A stretch of DNA of 64,000 nucleotides, taken from positions 1 through 64,000 of the forward strand of contig JAXMDC010000003.1 in the NCBI GenBank assembly GCA_046349035.1. Reading direction: 5' to 3'. The notes beneath the pieces were generated by a model, which was not told where the DNA came from, made no database searches, and saw only the letters and a list, made by a program, of their open reading frames with translations. The DNA comes from JAXMDC01 sp046349035 (GTDB lineage: Bacteria > Pseudomonadota > Alphaproteobacteria > Rhizobiales > Kaistiaceae). The position numbers were made by a program, and so were the translations under genes. The first letter of the stretch is position 1. Each line of letters starts with the position of its first letter. Shown piece after piece: positions 24,401 through 32,019 of this stretch.

Positions 24401-24938
24401 CGGCGCCATCGAGAAGCTCCGCGGTGCCATCGCCGCCCTGAACCGCGAGGGCCGCGAGCGGCTGCTCGCCGCCTTCAACACCGTCAACGGCCACTTCCAG
24501 AGCCTCTTCACCCACCTCTTCGGCGGCGGCGCGGCCGAGTTGATCTGGGCCGAGGGCACCGATCCGCTCGGCGCCGGCATCGAGATCATCGCCCGGCCGC
24601 CGGGGAAGCGCCCGGAGACGCTGACGCTGCTCTCCGGCGGCGAGCAGGCGCTGACCGCGCTCTCCCTGATCTTCGCGGTCTTCCTCACCAATCCCGCGCC
24701 GATCTGCGTGCTCGACGAGGTCGACGCACCGCTCGACGACGCCAATGTCGACCGCTTCTGCACGCTCCTTGAAGAGATGACGCGGCGGACCGACACCCGC
24801 TTCATGGTGGTGACGCACAACCCGATCACCATGGCGCGGATGGACCGCCTGTTCGGCGTCACCATGGCCGAGCGCGGCGTCAGCCAACTGGTGTCGGTGG
24901 ACCTTGCCACCGCCGAGCGCTTCCGCGAGGCGGGGTGA
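21483..24938 (+). CDS. smc: Chromosome segregation protein SMC
   Basis: A full-length bacterial condensin of 1151 residues. The N-terminal head has KFTRLKLSGFKSFAEP and the Walker A loop GPNGCGKSN (residues 31-39). Two long alanine/glutamate/arginine-rich coiled coils flank a hinge at roughly residues 500-620 (AAVAAEPGSEAALAAAFGEE onwards). The C-terminal head has the ABC signature LLSGGEQALTALSL and the Walker B ICVLDEVDAPLDDANVDRF. It organises and segregates the chromosome. The start is TTG 21483; no alternative start fits the conserved N-terminus. The stop overlaps the mutY start (GTGA). Confidence 0.96.
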   Translation: MKFTRLKLSGFKSFAEPAEVLIEPGLTGIVGPNGCGKSNLSDALRFVMGESSYKAMRGAEMDDVIFAGSGRRPPRNHAEVVLVIDNSDRTAPAALGDDEVLEVVRRIEREAGSIYRVNGREARARDVQLLFADASTGAHSPAIVGQGRIGELIAAKPQARRALLEEAAGVAGLHGRRHEAELRLNAAEENLARISDLIAEIEAQVEALRRQARQAIRYRNLSAEIRKAEAAVLHLRFVAAATAVREGETTLAEATRLAGERADAQAGAARDQAVAAAALPALRESDAAAAAVLQRLVLEGQALDGEERRTRERLAELERAIAQLKADSQREEAMARENGAVVGRLDAEAETIARAEAEAEERRAATAEARDRAAAALAETEAEGARATSALAEHNARRNALTSARNEADGRRRRLAAEQAGVEAELAALAARAPAVPPDTTRAAIEAADTALREAMAAAATAERDLAHRREEDTAARRAAETADRALHRVETEAKTLAGMMPREVPGKVPPLIAAVAAEPGSEAALAAAFGEELDVAPDPAAPRHWQAIDTPADDPQLPAGATPLSAEVIAPRELARRLAQTGIVSREAGPALSQSLKPGQALVSREGDLWRWDGLVAHAGAPSPAAARLAARNRLADLTAEAETLQSELKARQEALAAASNAVAAAVAADRAARAAWVAAQTRLGEARSAHDAAEREAARHASRAAALTEAVSRVSAGLADADGALAAAQASLAEIGDSAALDAAANAVRTRLAADRAAAAEARAAHDAEVRESDIRRRRLATIAEEKRGWETRIANAHAQVAALGERQAAASAEQGSLVERPGEIAARRVRLIGEVTKAEAARSQANQALTAGEDTLAAADRAAREAFSALAEAREAKGRAEERLAAAGERLTEIRQRLIETLNCRPEEAATLAGLAPGDPLPDIAEIDQRLERLKADRERLGAVNLRAEEEAAEAGARRDTLTGERDDLVGAIEKLRGAIAALNREGRERLLAAFNTVNGHFQSLFTHLFGGGAAELIWAEGTDPLGAGIEIIARPPGKRPETLTLLSGGEQALTALSLIFAVFLTNPAPICVLDEVDAPLDDANVDRFCTLLEEMTRRTDTRFMVVTHNPITMARMDRLFGVTMAERGVSQLVSVDLATAERFREAG

Positions 24939-26044
24939 CCGCGGCGGCGCGGCGCCTAGACCGCGAACCCGATCCCGCCGACCTCCTTGCCTGGTACGAC
25001 CGTCATGCCCGCGCCCTTCCCTGGCGCGTGCCTCCGGCCGAGCGCGCCGTGGGCGTCCGGCCCGACCCCTATCGGGTGTGGCTCTCCGAAGTGATGCTGC
25101 AGCAAACGACGGTCGCGGCGGTGAAGGGCTACTACGAGGCGTTTCTCGCCCGCTGGCCGAACGTCGAGGCGCTCGCCGCGGCGCCCGAGCACGACGTGAT
25201 GAAGGCCTGGGCCGGGCTCGGCTATTACAGCCGGGCGCGGAACCTCAAGGCGGCAGCCGAGGCGGTGGCGCGCGAGCATGGCGGGCGCTTCCCCGACAGC
25301 GCCGCGGCGCTGGCGGCCCTTCCCGGCGTCGGCGCCTACACGGCGGCGGCGATCGCGGCGATCGCCTTCGACGAGCCGGCGGCGGTGGTCGACGGCAATG
25401 TCGAGCGGGTGCTGGCGCGCGTCTTCGCCCTGGCCGAGCCCCTCCCCGCCGCCAAGCCGCGCCTTCGCGTGCTGCAGGCGAGCCTGACACCGGCGGAGCG
25501 CCCCGGCGACTACGCGCAGGCGGTGATGGACCTCGGCGCGACGATCTGCACGCCGAAGCGGCCGGCCTGTTCGCTCTGCCCGTGGGCGGAGGCGTGCCTT
25601 GCCCGCGCCGCCGGCAATCCGGAGGACTATCCGCTGCGTGCCGCCAAGGCCGAGCGGCCGACGCGCCGCGGTGCCGCCTTTGTCGTGACGCGGGCCGGCG
25701 ACGGCGCGGTGCTCCTTCGCCGCCGACCGGCCAAGGGGCTGCTGGCGGGAATGAGCGAGGTGCCGGGGACCGAGTGGCGCGCCGACTTCGACTCGGCGAC
25801 GGCGCTCGACGCAGCGCCCGGCCTCGCCGGCGGCTGGCGCAAGGCGCTCGGGCCGGTCGTCCAAGTCTTCACGCATTTTCGCCTGGAGCTGGCGGTCTAT
25901 GCCGGGGCGGCCGGGGCGGCGGCCGAGCCGCCGCCGGATCATTGGTGGTCGCCGCCGGCCGAACTCGGGGGCGAGGCGCTGCCAAGCCTGATGCGGAAAG
26001 CCATCGCCGCGGCTCTGCCCAGCCGGCCAAGCGGGTCGCATTAA
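24935..26044 (+). CDS. mutY: A/G-specific adenine DNA glycosylase
   Basis: MutY removes adenine mispaired with 8-oxoguanine. The 369-residue protein has the N-terminal LPWR, the HhH motif LPGVGAYTAAAIAAIAF, the catalytic aspartate in VVDGNVERV (Asp153), the 4Fe-4S cluster cysteines 205, 212, 215 and 221 (C-x6-C-x2-C-x5-C), and a C-terminal NUDIX-like 8-oxoG recognition domain. GTG at 24935 overlaps the smc stop by four bases, so translation is coupled. In related genomes mutY usually precedes DUF721; here it follows smc. Confidence 0.96.
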   Translation: MTAAARRLDREPDPADLLAWYDRHARALPWRVPPAERAVGVRPDPYRVWLSEVMLQQTTVAAVKGYYEAFLARWPNVEALAAAPEHDVMKAWAGLGYYSRARNLKAAAEAVAREHGGRFPDSAAALAALPGVGAYTAAAIAAIAFDEPAAVVDGNVERVLARVFALAEPLPAAKPRLRVLQASLTPAERPGDYAQAVMDLGATICTPKRPACSLCPWAEACLARAAGNPEDYPLRAAKAERPTRRGAAFVVTRAGDGAVLLRRRPAKGLLAGMSEVPGTEWRADFDSATALDAAPGLAGGWRKALGPVVQVFTHFRLELAVYAGAAGAAAEPPPDHWWSPPAELGGEALPSLMRKAIAAALPSRPSGSH

Positions 26045-26083
26045 CCGTGCCGTCGCGGCATTAAGCAACCGGAAATACTCTTT

Positions 26084-26098
26084 GCCCAGATTCTGGGC
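26084..26098 (+). promoter_or_regulatory. Palindrome abutting the HD-GYP gene start
   Basis: GCCCAG-ATT-CTGGGC is a perfect 6-bp inverted repeat whose last base is directly followed by the ATG at 26099. It could be an operator or a hairpin that hides the ribosome-binding region, which otherwise lacks a Shine-Dalgarno sequence. Confidence 0.35.
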
Positions 26099-27190
26099 AT
26101 GCGAGCAGCCCCGGCGATCTCCACCCGAGAGGTCTGCGTCGTTACCGACGCCGATCGGAATTCCGCGAACCTCTCGCGCCTCTTGGCGAACCAATTCGCC
26201 GTGCGGGTGGTGAGCCCGCGCGATATCGGGCGGGCGAAGCCGAGCCGCCTGGCGGTGGTCGACATCGATCTCCGCGATCCCGCCCACCACGTCGATCTCC
26301 GCCAATGGCTGAACCGCCGGCCGGACGGCGGCAAGGCGATCTTCGCGGTCGAGCGCGGCGAACATGCCGATGCCGTCCGCGCCTACGCGATCGGCGCCAG
26401 CGACCTCATCGACCGGCCGGTCGAGCGGCTGGCGCTGCTTGCCAAGCTCGCCGACGAGGGAAAGACGGTGACGGTCGGCGGCGAACTCGCCGACGACCCG
26501 ATCGGCCGCGGCACGGCCGCCGCGCCGGCGGTCGGCGCCCTCCGCGACATCTTCTCGGCCGCGTTCTCGGGCGAGCCGATCGATCAGGTGAAGCTGAACG
26601 CCGCCGGCCAGACGGTGGTGACCGAACTCGGCTCCACCGGCATCGCCTCGTGGATCGACACGGTGCGCAAGCACCACAGCCAGACCTACCAGCACTCGCT
26701 GCTGGTCACCGGTTTTGCCGTCGCCTTCGGGCAGCGGCTCGGCCTCTCCGAGGCCGACCAGAAGCGCCTCTCGGTCGCCGGCCTCGTCCACGACATCGGC
26801 AAGGCGCGCATTCCGCTGGCAATCCTGGAAAAGCCGGGCCCGCTCGACAAGGCCGAGGTCGACGTGATGAAGCAGCACCCGATCTTTGGCCTCGCTGCGC
26901 TCGAGCAGATGCCCGACATGCCGAAGGACATCATCAACACCGCCGTCCACCACCACGAATATCTCGACGGCTCGGGCTACCCCTATGGCCTGGCCGCCAA
27001 CGAGATCACCGATCTCGTCCGCATCCTCACCATCTCCGACGTGTTCGGGGCGATGATGGAGCGACGCTCCTACAAGCCGCCGATGAAGAGCGAGGACGCC
27101 TACGGCATCCTCTTGGCGATGGGGCCGAAGCTCGACCGGAAGCTGGTCCGCGACTTCATGCCGGTGTCCAAGGCCGCCATCGCGGTCTGA
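26099..27190 (+). CDS. HD-GYP domain protein (probable c-di-GMP phosphodiesterase)
   Basis: The 363-residue protein has an N-terminal receiver-like region (residues 10-120; acidic residues at VVTDAD and VVDIDL, but no clear phosphoacceptor context) and a C-terminal HD-GYP domain: VRKHHSQTYQHSLLVTGFA, HDIGK (231-235), IPLAILEKPGPLDKAE, MKQHP, and HHEYLDGSGYP (285-295). The HHExxDGxGYP motif is complete, so hydrolysis of c-di-GMP is likely. It follows mutY by 54 bases, with a palindrome at the start site. Confidence 0.9.
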   Translation: MRAAPAISTREVCVVTDADRNSANLSRLLANQFAVRVVSPRDIGRAKPSRLAVVDIDLRDPAHHVDLRQWLNRRPDGGKAIFAVERGEHADAVRAYAIGASDLIDRPVERLALLAKLADEGKTVTVGGELADDPIGRGTAAAPAVGALRDIFSAAFSGEPIDQVKLNAAGQTVVTELGSTGIASWIDTVRKHHSQTYQHSLLVTGFAVAFGQRLGLSEADQKRLSVAGLVHDIGKARIPLAILEKPGPLDKAEVDVMKQHPIFGLAALEQMPDMPKDIINTAVHHHEYLDGSGYPYGLAANEITDLVRILTISDVFGAMMERRSYKPPMKSEDAYGILLAMGPKLDRKLVRDFMPVSKAAIAV

Positions 27191-27212
27191 GGCGGCGAGG
27201 GGCCTTTTTCAG

Positions 27213-27241
27213 TTGCGGTTACCTGGTCATGTTCCTATAGT
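27213..27241 (+). promoter_or_regulatory. Promoter for the Phd/VapC module
   Basis: TTGCGG (27213-27218) and TATAGT (27236-27241) are 17 bp apart, close to consensus. The -10 ends six bases before the ATG at 27248 and no Shine-Dalgarno is present, so the transcript is probably leaderless, as inferred also for the DUF433 gene. Confidence 0.5.
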
Positions 27242-27247
27242 CACTTC

Positions 27248-27487
27248 ATGAACAAGCAAGTCTCCAAATCGGCGTTCAAGGCGCGCGCCCTGGAACTCCT
27301 CCGCGAGGTCGAGCAGTCCGGCCAGAGCCTTGTCGTCACGGACCGGGGAAAGCCTGTTGTCGAGGTCCGGCCTTTGGCCAAGGCGGATCGACCTGACCCT
27401 CGCGAATACCTCCGCGGAAAGCTCCTCTTTTACCTCGACCCGACGGAGCCTGTCGGAGCGGAGGATTGGGAGGCGCTCAAGCGGTAG
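27248..27487 (+). CDS. Phd/YefM-type antitoxin
   Basis: The 79-residue protein fits the Phd/YefM family: an N-terminal KSAFKARALELLREVEQSGQSLVVTDRGKPVVEVRPL DNA-binding fold and a short acidic/hydrophobic tail that wraps the toxin (REYLRGKLLFYLDPTEPVG). It should neutralise the PIN toxin at 27499 and repress its own promoter. The toxin ATG lies 11 bases after its stop. Confidence 0.88.
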   Translation: MNKQVSKSAFKARALELLREVEQSGQSLVVTDRGKPVVEVRPLAKADRPDPREYLRGKLLFYLDPTEPVGAEDWEALKR

Positions 27488-27498
27488 GTCGGCCTTCG

Positions 27499-27891
27499 AT
27501 GTTATTGCTGGACACGCACGCTCTCGTCTTCTGGGCTAATGGCGCGGATGAAGAGCTGAGCGTAACGGCCACCGCGGCCATCGACGCATCGCAGGACGCG
27601 CTCCATGTCTCCGCGATGTCGGCGTGGGAAATCGCTATGCTCGCGAGGCGCGGCCGGATCGGCTTTGACGGTGGCGTGCTCCCCTGGCTTGCCGCCCTTT
27701 CGCGAGTCTCCGGCCTAACCGTCGTGCCAATCGACGTCGAGATCGCCGTAGGCGCGGTCGAACTTCCGGGCGAATTTCATGCCGATCCGGCCGACCGCAT
27801 CATCGTCGCAACCGCTCGAAAGCTGAACGTGCCGCTTCTGACCCGGGACGTGCGGATTCGAAAGTACTCAGGCGTCACGACAATCTGGTAG
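27499..27891 (+). CDS. vapC: VapC-type PIN domain toxin
   Basis: This PIN RNase of 130 residues retains the acidic metal-binding residues: MLLLDTHALVFW (first Asp), VSAMSAWEIAML (Glu), and FHADPADRIIVATARKL (Asp/Asp-Arg), ending PLLTRDVRIRKY. PIN toxins paired with Phd-type antitoxins cleave tRNA or rRNA. The gene converges on ccrM with only 20 bp between stop codons. Confidence 0.9.
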   Translation: MLLLDTHALVFWANGADEELSVTATAAIDASQDALHVSAMSAWEIAMLARRGRIGFDGGVLPWLAALSRVSGLTVVPIDVEIAVGAVELPGEFHADPADRIIVATARKLNVPLLTRDVRIRKYSGVTTIW

Positions 27892-27911
27892 CTGCCGTCG
27901 GCCCTGCCGCC

Positions 27912-29048
27912 CTACCCCCCGGCCGCCGCGAGTTCCGCCCGCACCACCTGCCGGAGATCGTCGATCGGGCGGAGCGTCCCCTGGTCGGCGATGTGCCAAT
28001 AGGTCCAGCCGTTGCAGGCGGGAAGCCCCTGTACCGCCGCGCCGACGCGGTGGATCGAGCCCTGGTGGCCGCCGGCTTCGAGACTGCCGTCAGAGCGGAC
28101 GCGCGCCGACACCCGCGCCTTGGCGTCGGTGAGGACGGCGCCGGGAGCGATCAGCCCGGCCTCGATCAGGCTGCCGAAGGGAATGCGCGGCTCGGCGCGC
28201 TTGCCCCGCGCGATGGCCAGCGACGCGAGGTCGGCCGGTTCCACCGCGGCGATCCGCTCGGCGGCGGCCCTGGCATAGGCTTTCTCGCGCTCGATGCCGA
28301 TGAAGTGGCGGCCAAGGCGGCGGGCAGCGGCGCCGGTGGTGCCGGTACCGAAGAACGGGTCGAGCACGACATCGCCCGGCTTGGTCGCCGTCATCAGCAC
28401 GCGATGCAGCAGCGCCTCCGGCTTTTGCGTCGGGTGGACCTTCTTGCCGTCGGTGCCCTTCAGACGTTCGTTGCCGGTGCAGATCGGCAGCAGCCAGTCG
28501 GAGCGCATCTGCAGATCGTCGTTCAGCGCCTTCAGGGCTTCGTAATTGAAGGTGTAGCCCTTGGCATCCTCCGAGCGCGACGCCCAGATCAGCGTCTCAT
28601 GGGCGTTGGCGAAGCGCTTGCCGCGGAAATTCGGCATCGGGTTGGTCTTGCGCCAGACGATGTCGTTGAGGATCCAGAAGCCGAGGTCCTGGAGGATCGT
28701 GCCGACGCGGAAGATGTTGTGATAGGAGCCGATCACCCAGAGCGTCCCCTCCGGCTTCAAGACGCGGCGGCAGCCGAGCAGCCAAGCCCGGGTGAAGGCG
28801 TCGTAGTCGGCGAAGCTCGCGAACTTGTCCCAGTCGTCGTCGACGGCGTCGACGGTCGACTGGTCGGGACGGCTCAAGGCGTTCTGGAGTTGGAGATTAT
28901 AAGGCGGGTCGGCGAAGACGAGGTCGACGGAGCCGGCCGGCAGCTTCGCCAGTTCGGCGATCGAGTCGCCCTCGACGATGCGGTCGAGCGCCAGTTCCGC
29001 CGCAGCTTCCGGTTCGGCGCGCTTGAGGCGCCCTGCCACCTTGCCCAT
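27912..29048 (-). CDS. ccrM: CcrM-type GANTC adenine-N6 DNA methyltransferase
   Basis: The 378-residue enzyme is a beta-class N6-adenine methyltransferase like Caulobacter CcrM, which methylates GANTC and marks replication progress. The catalytic motif is DPPY (residues 47-50, FADPPYNLQLQ), the SAM-binding motif is DPFFGTGTTGAAA, and the target-recognition region PMPNFRGKRFANAHETLIWA is intact. A C-terminal RAMA-like domain (FGSLIEAGLIAPGAVLTDAK to ACNGWTYWHI) matches CcrM. The ATG at 29048 has GGAG five bases upstream; a TTG at 29063 is a poorer start. A CtrA-like box and a GAATC site lie upstream. Confidence 0.95.
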   Translation of the reverse strand: MGKVAGRLKRAEPEAAAELALDRIVEGDSIAELAKLPAGSVDLVFADPPYNLQLQNALSRPDQSTVDAVDDDWDKFASFADYDAFTRAWLLGCRRVLKPEGTLWVIGSYHNIFRVGTILQDLGFWILNDIVWRKTNPMPNFRGKRFANAHETLIWASRSEDAKGYTFNYEALKALNDDLQMRSDWLLPICTGNERLKGTDGKKVHPTQKPEALLHRVLMTATKPGDVVLDPFFGTGTTGAAARRLGRHFIGIEREKAYARAAAERIAAVEPADLASLAIARGKRAEPRIPFGSLIEAGLIAPGAVLTDAKARVSARVRSDGSLEAGGHQGSIHRVGAAVQGLPACNGWTYWHIADQGTLRPIDDLRQVVRAELAAAGG

Positions 29049-29842
29049 CGACACTCCACGCAACGCAACGCTCGGCGCGCGAGGCGCCGCCGCACGACAC
29101 GGTGAATCAACGCGGTGAAGGCGGGGTTAGGGGATGTGGTTAAGGGGGAGTTAGCGGGGGCTTGGGGCGCGGCCGCGAGCAGATTCAGGTTGACGCGGGC
29201 GGTTAGACTGCGGGGGTCATTTGGAGCAAGTTCAAGGACTTTGCTGTAGTCGGCCGATGCCCGCCCAGCATCGCCTTGAGAGAGGTGTGCATTCCCTCGG
29301 CCAAGGTAGGCGGTCGCGCTCTTGGGATCCAATTCGATCGCTTTCGTGTAGTCGGCGACGGCGCGGTCCAAGTCCCCCTTCATGTGGTGAGTGAGACCAA
29401 GATTCGTGTAGGAGAAGACGTTCGTCGGCTTGAGTTCAATCGCCCTGGTGTGGTCGGCGATGGCAAGATCGAGGTCGCCCCTACTGGCGTATGATAGACC
29501 GCGGTAGTCGTAAGCCTCGACATAGCCCGGGACTAGTTCAATCGCTTTGGCAAAATCGGCGATGCCCTGGTCAAAATCATGCTGCTTGGCGTACGCGAAA
29601 CCGCGATTGAAGAAGATGTAGGCGCGGTCCTTGGTGGATTGAGCGTTCTGCTCGAGGAGGCGCGTGCAGCCGGCAATCCTGCGATTCCAGTCGTCCCCGT
29701 TGCAGGCGCGCCAATCGGCCTCCCAGACGTCGCGAACCGCGTAAACCGCAATACCGATGACCAGGACGTAGACCCACGTCGGGATAGCGCCGAACGATCG
29801 GCCGGGCGTAGCCGGTGCCTCGCGCGGTTGTTGTTCCGTCAT
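28874..29842 (-). CDS. Membrane-anchored TPR protein, 3' end overlapping ccrM
   Basis: The 322-residue frame starts at ATG 29842 and encodes a membrane helix (PTWVYVLVIGIAVYAV, residues 21-36), a cysteine-containing lead-in (CNGDDWNRRIAGCTRLLEQ) and about four TPRs (for example GFAYAKQHDFDQGIADFAKA). After about residue 210 the sequence becomes arginine- and serine-rich without TPR character and runs 175 bases into ccrM in another frame. The likely natural C-terminus is near 29150-29200; the tail may be read-through after loss of a stop. It is a shorter relative of the TPR gene at 7186-8424. Confidence 0.7.
   Translation of the reverse strand: MTEQQPREAPATPGRSFGAIPTWVYVLVIGIAVYAVRDVWEADWRACNGDDWNRRIAGCTRLLEQNAQSTKDRAYIFFNRGFAYAKQHDFDQGIADFAKAIELVPGYVEAYDYRGLSYASRGDLDLAIADHTRAIELKPTNVFSYTNLGLTHHMKGDLDRAVADYTKAIELDPKSATAYLGRGNAHLSQGDAGRASADYSKVLELAPNDPRSLTARVNLNLLAAAPQAPANSPLTTSPNPAFTALIHRVVRRRLARRALRCVECRWARWQGASSAPNRKLRRNWRSTASSRATRSPNWRSCRPAPSTSSSPTRLIISNSRTP
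29104..29154 (-). promoter_or_regulatory. Candidate CtrA box and GANTC site upstream of ccrM
   Basis: On the minus strand, CTAA-N7-TTAACC (29154-29138) resembles the CtrA consensus TTAA-N7-TTAA, 90-106 bases upstream of the ccrM ATG. GAATC at 29104-29108 is a CcrM target site lying between it and the gene. In Caulobacter, ccrM is activated by CtrA and repressed by full methylation of leader GANTC sites, so the arrangement fits. Confidence 0.5.
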
Positions 29843-30004
29843 AACCCCTACATCTTAGGGATCATGGCTCCGGCGAGGAAGCGCTGAGGCCCGGTCCTGC
29901 GATCCGGCCGATCCTGGCGCCGCACTTTTTTTGCCAGCGTGGCAGACGCAACGGTGGTAAGAATCGTGCATCCTCGCCTAGCTTTTTCCTCGGGGTCCGG
30001 TCCG

Positions 30005-32008
30005 GTGACGTTTCTTTCGCTGCCCTTCGCCCGCTTGCGGCTCGCCGCGCTTGCCCTCGCCGCCATGCTTGCCGGCCTTGCCAACGCACCGGCCTTCGCC
30101 CAGGCCAATATCGGCGCGATGGTGGTGCTGGATACGTCGGCGGGCATGGGCAACAAGCTCGGCACGCGGGTGAAGCTCGATATCGCCCGGGCGACGATAT
30201 CCACCGCCCTCGCCAATCCGCCGGCCAATCTCTCGCTCGGCATGGTCGCCTACGGCCACCGCCAGAAGACCAGCTGCAGCGACGTCGAGGTTCTGGTCGC
30301 CCCGGCGCCGGGCAACTCGACGCCGATCAAGACCGCCGCCGCCGCCTTGAAGCCGACCGGCAAGGCGCCGCTCGCCTCGGCCGTCAAGCTCGCCGCCGAG
30401 ACGCTCGACTACCAGAACGCCAAGGCGACCATCGTCGTCGTCACCAGCGGCATCGACGATTGCGCCAGCCGCATCTGCGACATCGCCAGCGACCTCCACG
30501 ATTCGGCCGCCGACCTCACCATCCATGTCATCGGCCTCGGCCTCACCGACGCGCAGCGCGCCACCGTCGCCTGCTTCGCCAGCCTCAACAACGGCCTTTA
30601 TATCGACGCCAGCAACGCCGATCAGTTGGCCGCGGCGCTGAACAAGGCGGTGATCGTCGAGACCGTCGCGCCTCTCCCGGTCGCCTCGGTTAAGGGACCG
30701 GAGACGGTCACACAGAAGACCACTTTCGAGATCGCCTTCAGCGGCCCGTTCGAAAAGGGCGACCAGGTGCAGATCGCCTGGCCGTCGAGCCGCGGCGGCG
30801 ATTACATCACCAGCGTCGTCGCCAAGCGCGACCGCCAGACCGGCCACCTCACCGCCCCGGCGGAGATCGGCACCTACGAAATCCGCTACTGGCTGCCTTC
30901 GCGCGGCCGCGTCATCGCCCGCCAGACGATCACCGTGGTCAAGGCGGCGGAGCGCCTCTCGGCGCCGCCGAAGATCGGCCAGGGCACGCTGTTCGAAGCG
31001 CGATGGGAGGGGAAGATCGGCAAGGGCGACCTCATCGAGGTCGTGCGGCGCGGGACGACCACGCCGGTGCTGGCGTCCTCGCGCATGCGCGAGGACAACG
31101 GCCGCGCCCGCCTCGACGCACCGGCCGAGCCGGGGCTTTACGACGTCCGCTACCACCCGGCGCGCGGCAACGGCGCGATCGCAGTGCCGGTGGAAGTGGT
31201 GCCGGTGCAGGTCGCGCTCAGCCTGCCCAGCGGCGTCGTCGGCGGCACCGACTTCAAGGTCCGTTGGAAAGGGCCCGGCGCACCGACCGACGAGGTGCAA
31301 CTCGCCGCTGCCGGCATGAAGGACGGCGAGAGCCTGCAGGGCTACCGGGTCGACAATCCCGACCGGCCGGTGACGCTCGCGGCGCCTGCCGCCGGCGGCA
31401 GCTTCGAAGTCCGCTACTGGTCGACCAAGTTCGGCAAGGTGCTGGCGCGGGCGCCGCTGACGATCGGCGGCACGGTCGCCGCCACGCTCGACGCGCCCGC
31501 CGAAGCGACAGGCGGCGGCAAGCTCGCCATCGCCTGGAAGGGCCCGGCGGCGCGCGGCGACGAGATTCACATCGCTCGGACCGACATGGCGCCGGGCGAA
31601 CGCCTCACCTCCGCCGATCTCCCGCTCGACGGCGGCGCCGCCAGCATCGCGGTGCCGAACGCGGCCGGCAGCTACGTGCTCCGCTACTGGTCGAGCCACA
31701 CGCACGCGGTGCTGGCGACGCGGCCGCTGACGGTGAAGGCGACGCCGACGACGCTGGAGGTCGCCGGGGCGATCAAGGCGGGGCGGCCGTTCAACGTCGC
31801 CTGGAAGGGGCCGGGCGAGCGCTTCGACGAATTGCGTGTCGGCACCGCCGACGGCGACCCGCGCGACGCCTTGCACTTCTCGCTGGTCGGCACGGCCGGG
31901 CAGCCGGTGGCGGTGAGAGCGCCGGCCCGGCCGGGCAGCTACGTGCTCCGCTACTGGTCGGCGGCGACCAACACCGTGCTCGCCAGCCGCACGATCACGG
32001 TGGAGTAG
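30005..32008 (+). CDS. Exported von Willebrand factor A domain protein with repeated beta domains
   Basis: From GTG 30005 the product has 667 residues: a signal peptide (FLSLPFARLRLAALALAAMLAGLANAPAFA), a VWA domain (ANIGAMVVLDTSAGMGNKLG, where the MIDAS is DTSAG instead of DxSxS, then VVVTSGIDDCA), and five ~80-residue repeat units, each ending in a (Y/F)-x-(I/V/L)-R-Y-(W/H) motif (YEIRYW, YDVRYH, FEVRYW, YVLRYW twice). GTG 29939 would add 22 residues before the signal and lacks a ribosome site. Periplasmic or surface adhesion-like function is plausible; no neighbour clarifies it. Confidence 0.8.
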   Translation: MTFLSLPFARLRLAALALAAMLAGLANAPAFAQANIGAMVVLDTSAGMGNKLGTRVKLDIARATISTALANPPANLSLGMVAYGHRQKTSCSDVEVLVAPAPGNSTPIKTAAAALKPTGKAPLASAVKLAAETLDYQNAKATIVVVTSGIDDCASRICDIASDLHDSAADLTIHVIGLGLTDAQRATVACFASLNNGLYIDASNADQLAAALNKAVIVETVAPLPVASVKGPETVTQKTTFEIAFSGPFEKGDQVQIAWPSSRGGDYITSVVAKRDRQTGHLTAPAEIGTYEIRYWLPSRGRVIARQTITVVKAAERLSAPPKIGQGTLFEARWEGKIGKGDLIEVVRRGTTTPVLASSRMREDNGRARLDAPAEPGLYDVRYHPARGNGAIAVPVEVVPVQVALSLPSGVVGGTDFKVRWKGPGAPTDEVQLAAAGMKDGESLQGYRVDNPDRPVTLAAPAAGGSFEVRYWSTKFGKVLARAPLTIGGTVAATLDAPAEATGGGKLAIAWKGPAARGDEIHIARTDMAPGERLTSADLPLDGGAASIAVPNAAGSYVLRYWSSHTHAVLATRPLTVKATPTTLEVAGAIKAGRPFNVAWKGPGERFDELRVGTADGDPRDALHFSLVGTAGQPVAVRAPARPGSYVLRYWSAATNTVLASRTITVE

Positions 32009-32019
32009 CGGGGCTCCGG

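Noticed and set aside
20613..24887. A 1424-codon open frame antisense to smc
   Set aside because: Product is a low-complexity G/R/A-rich shadow of smc caused by high GC; smc has all ABC and hinge motifs.
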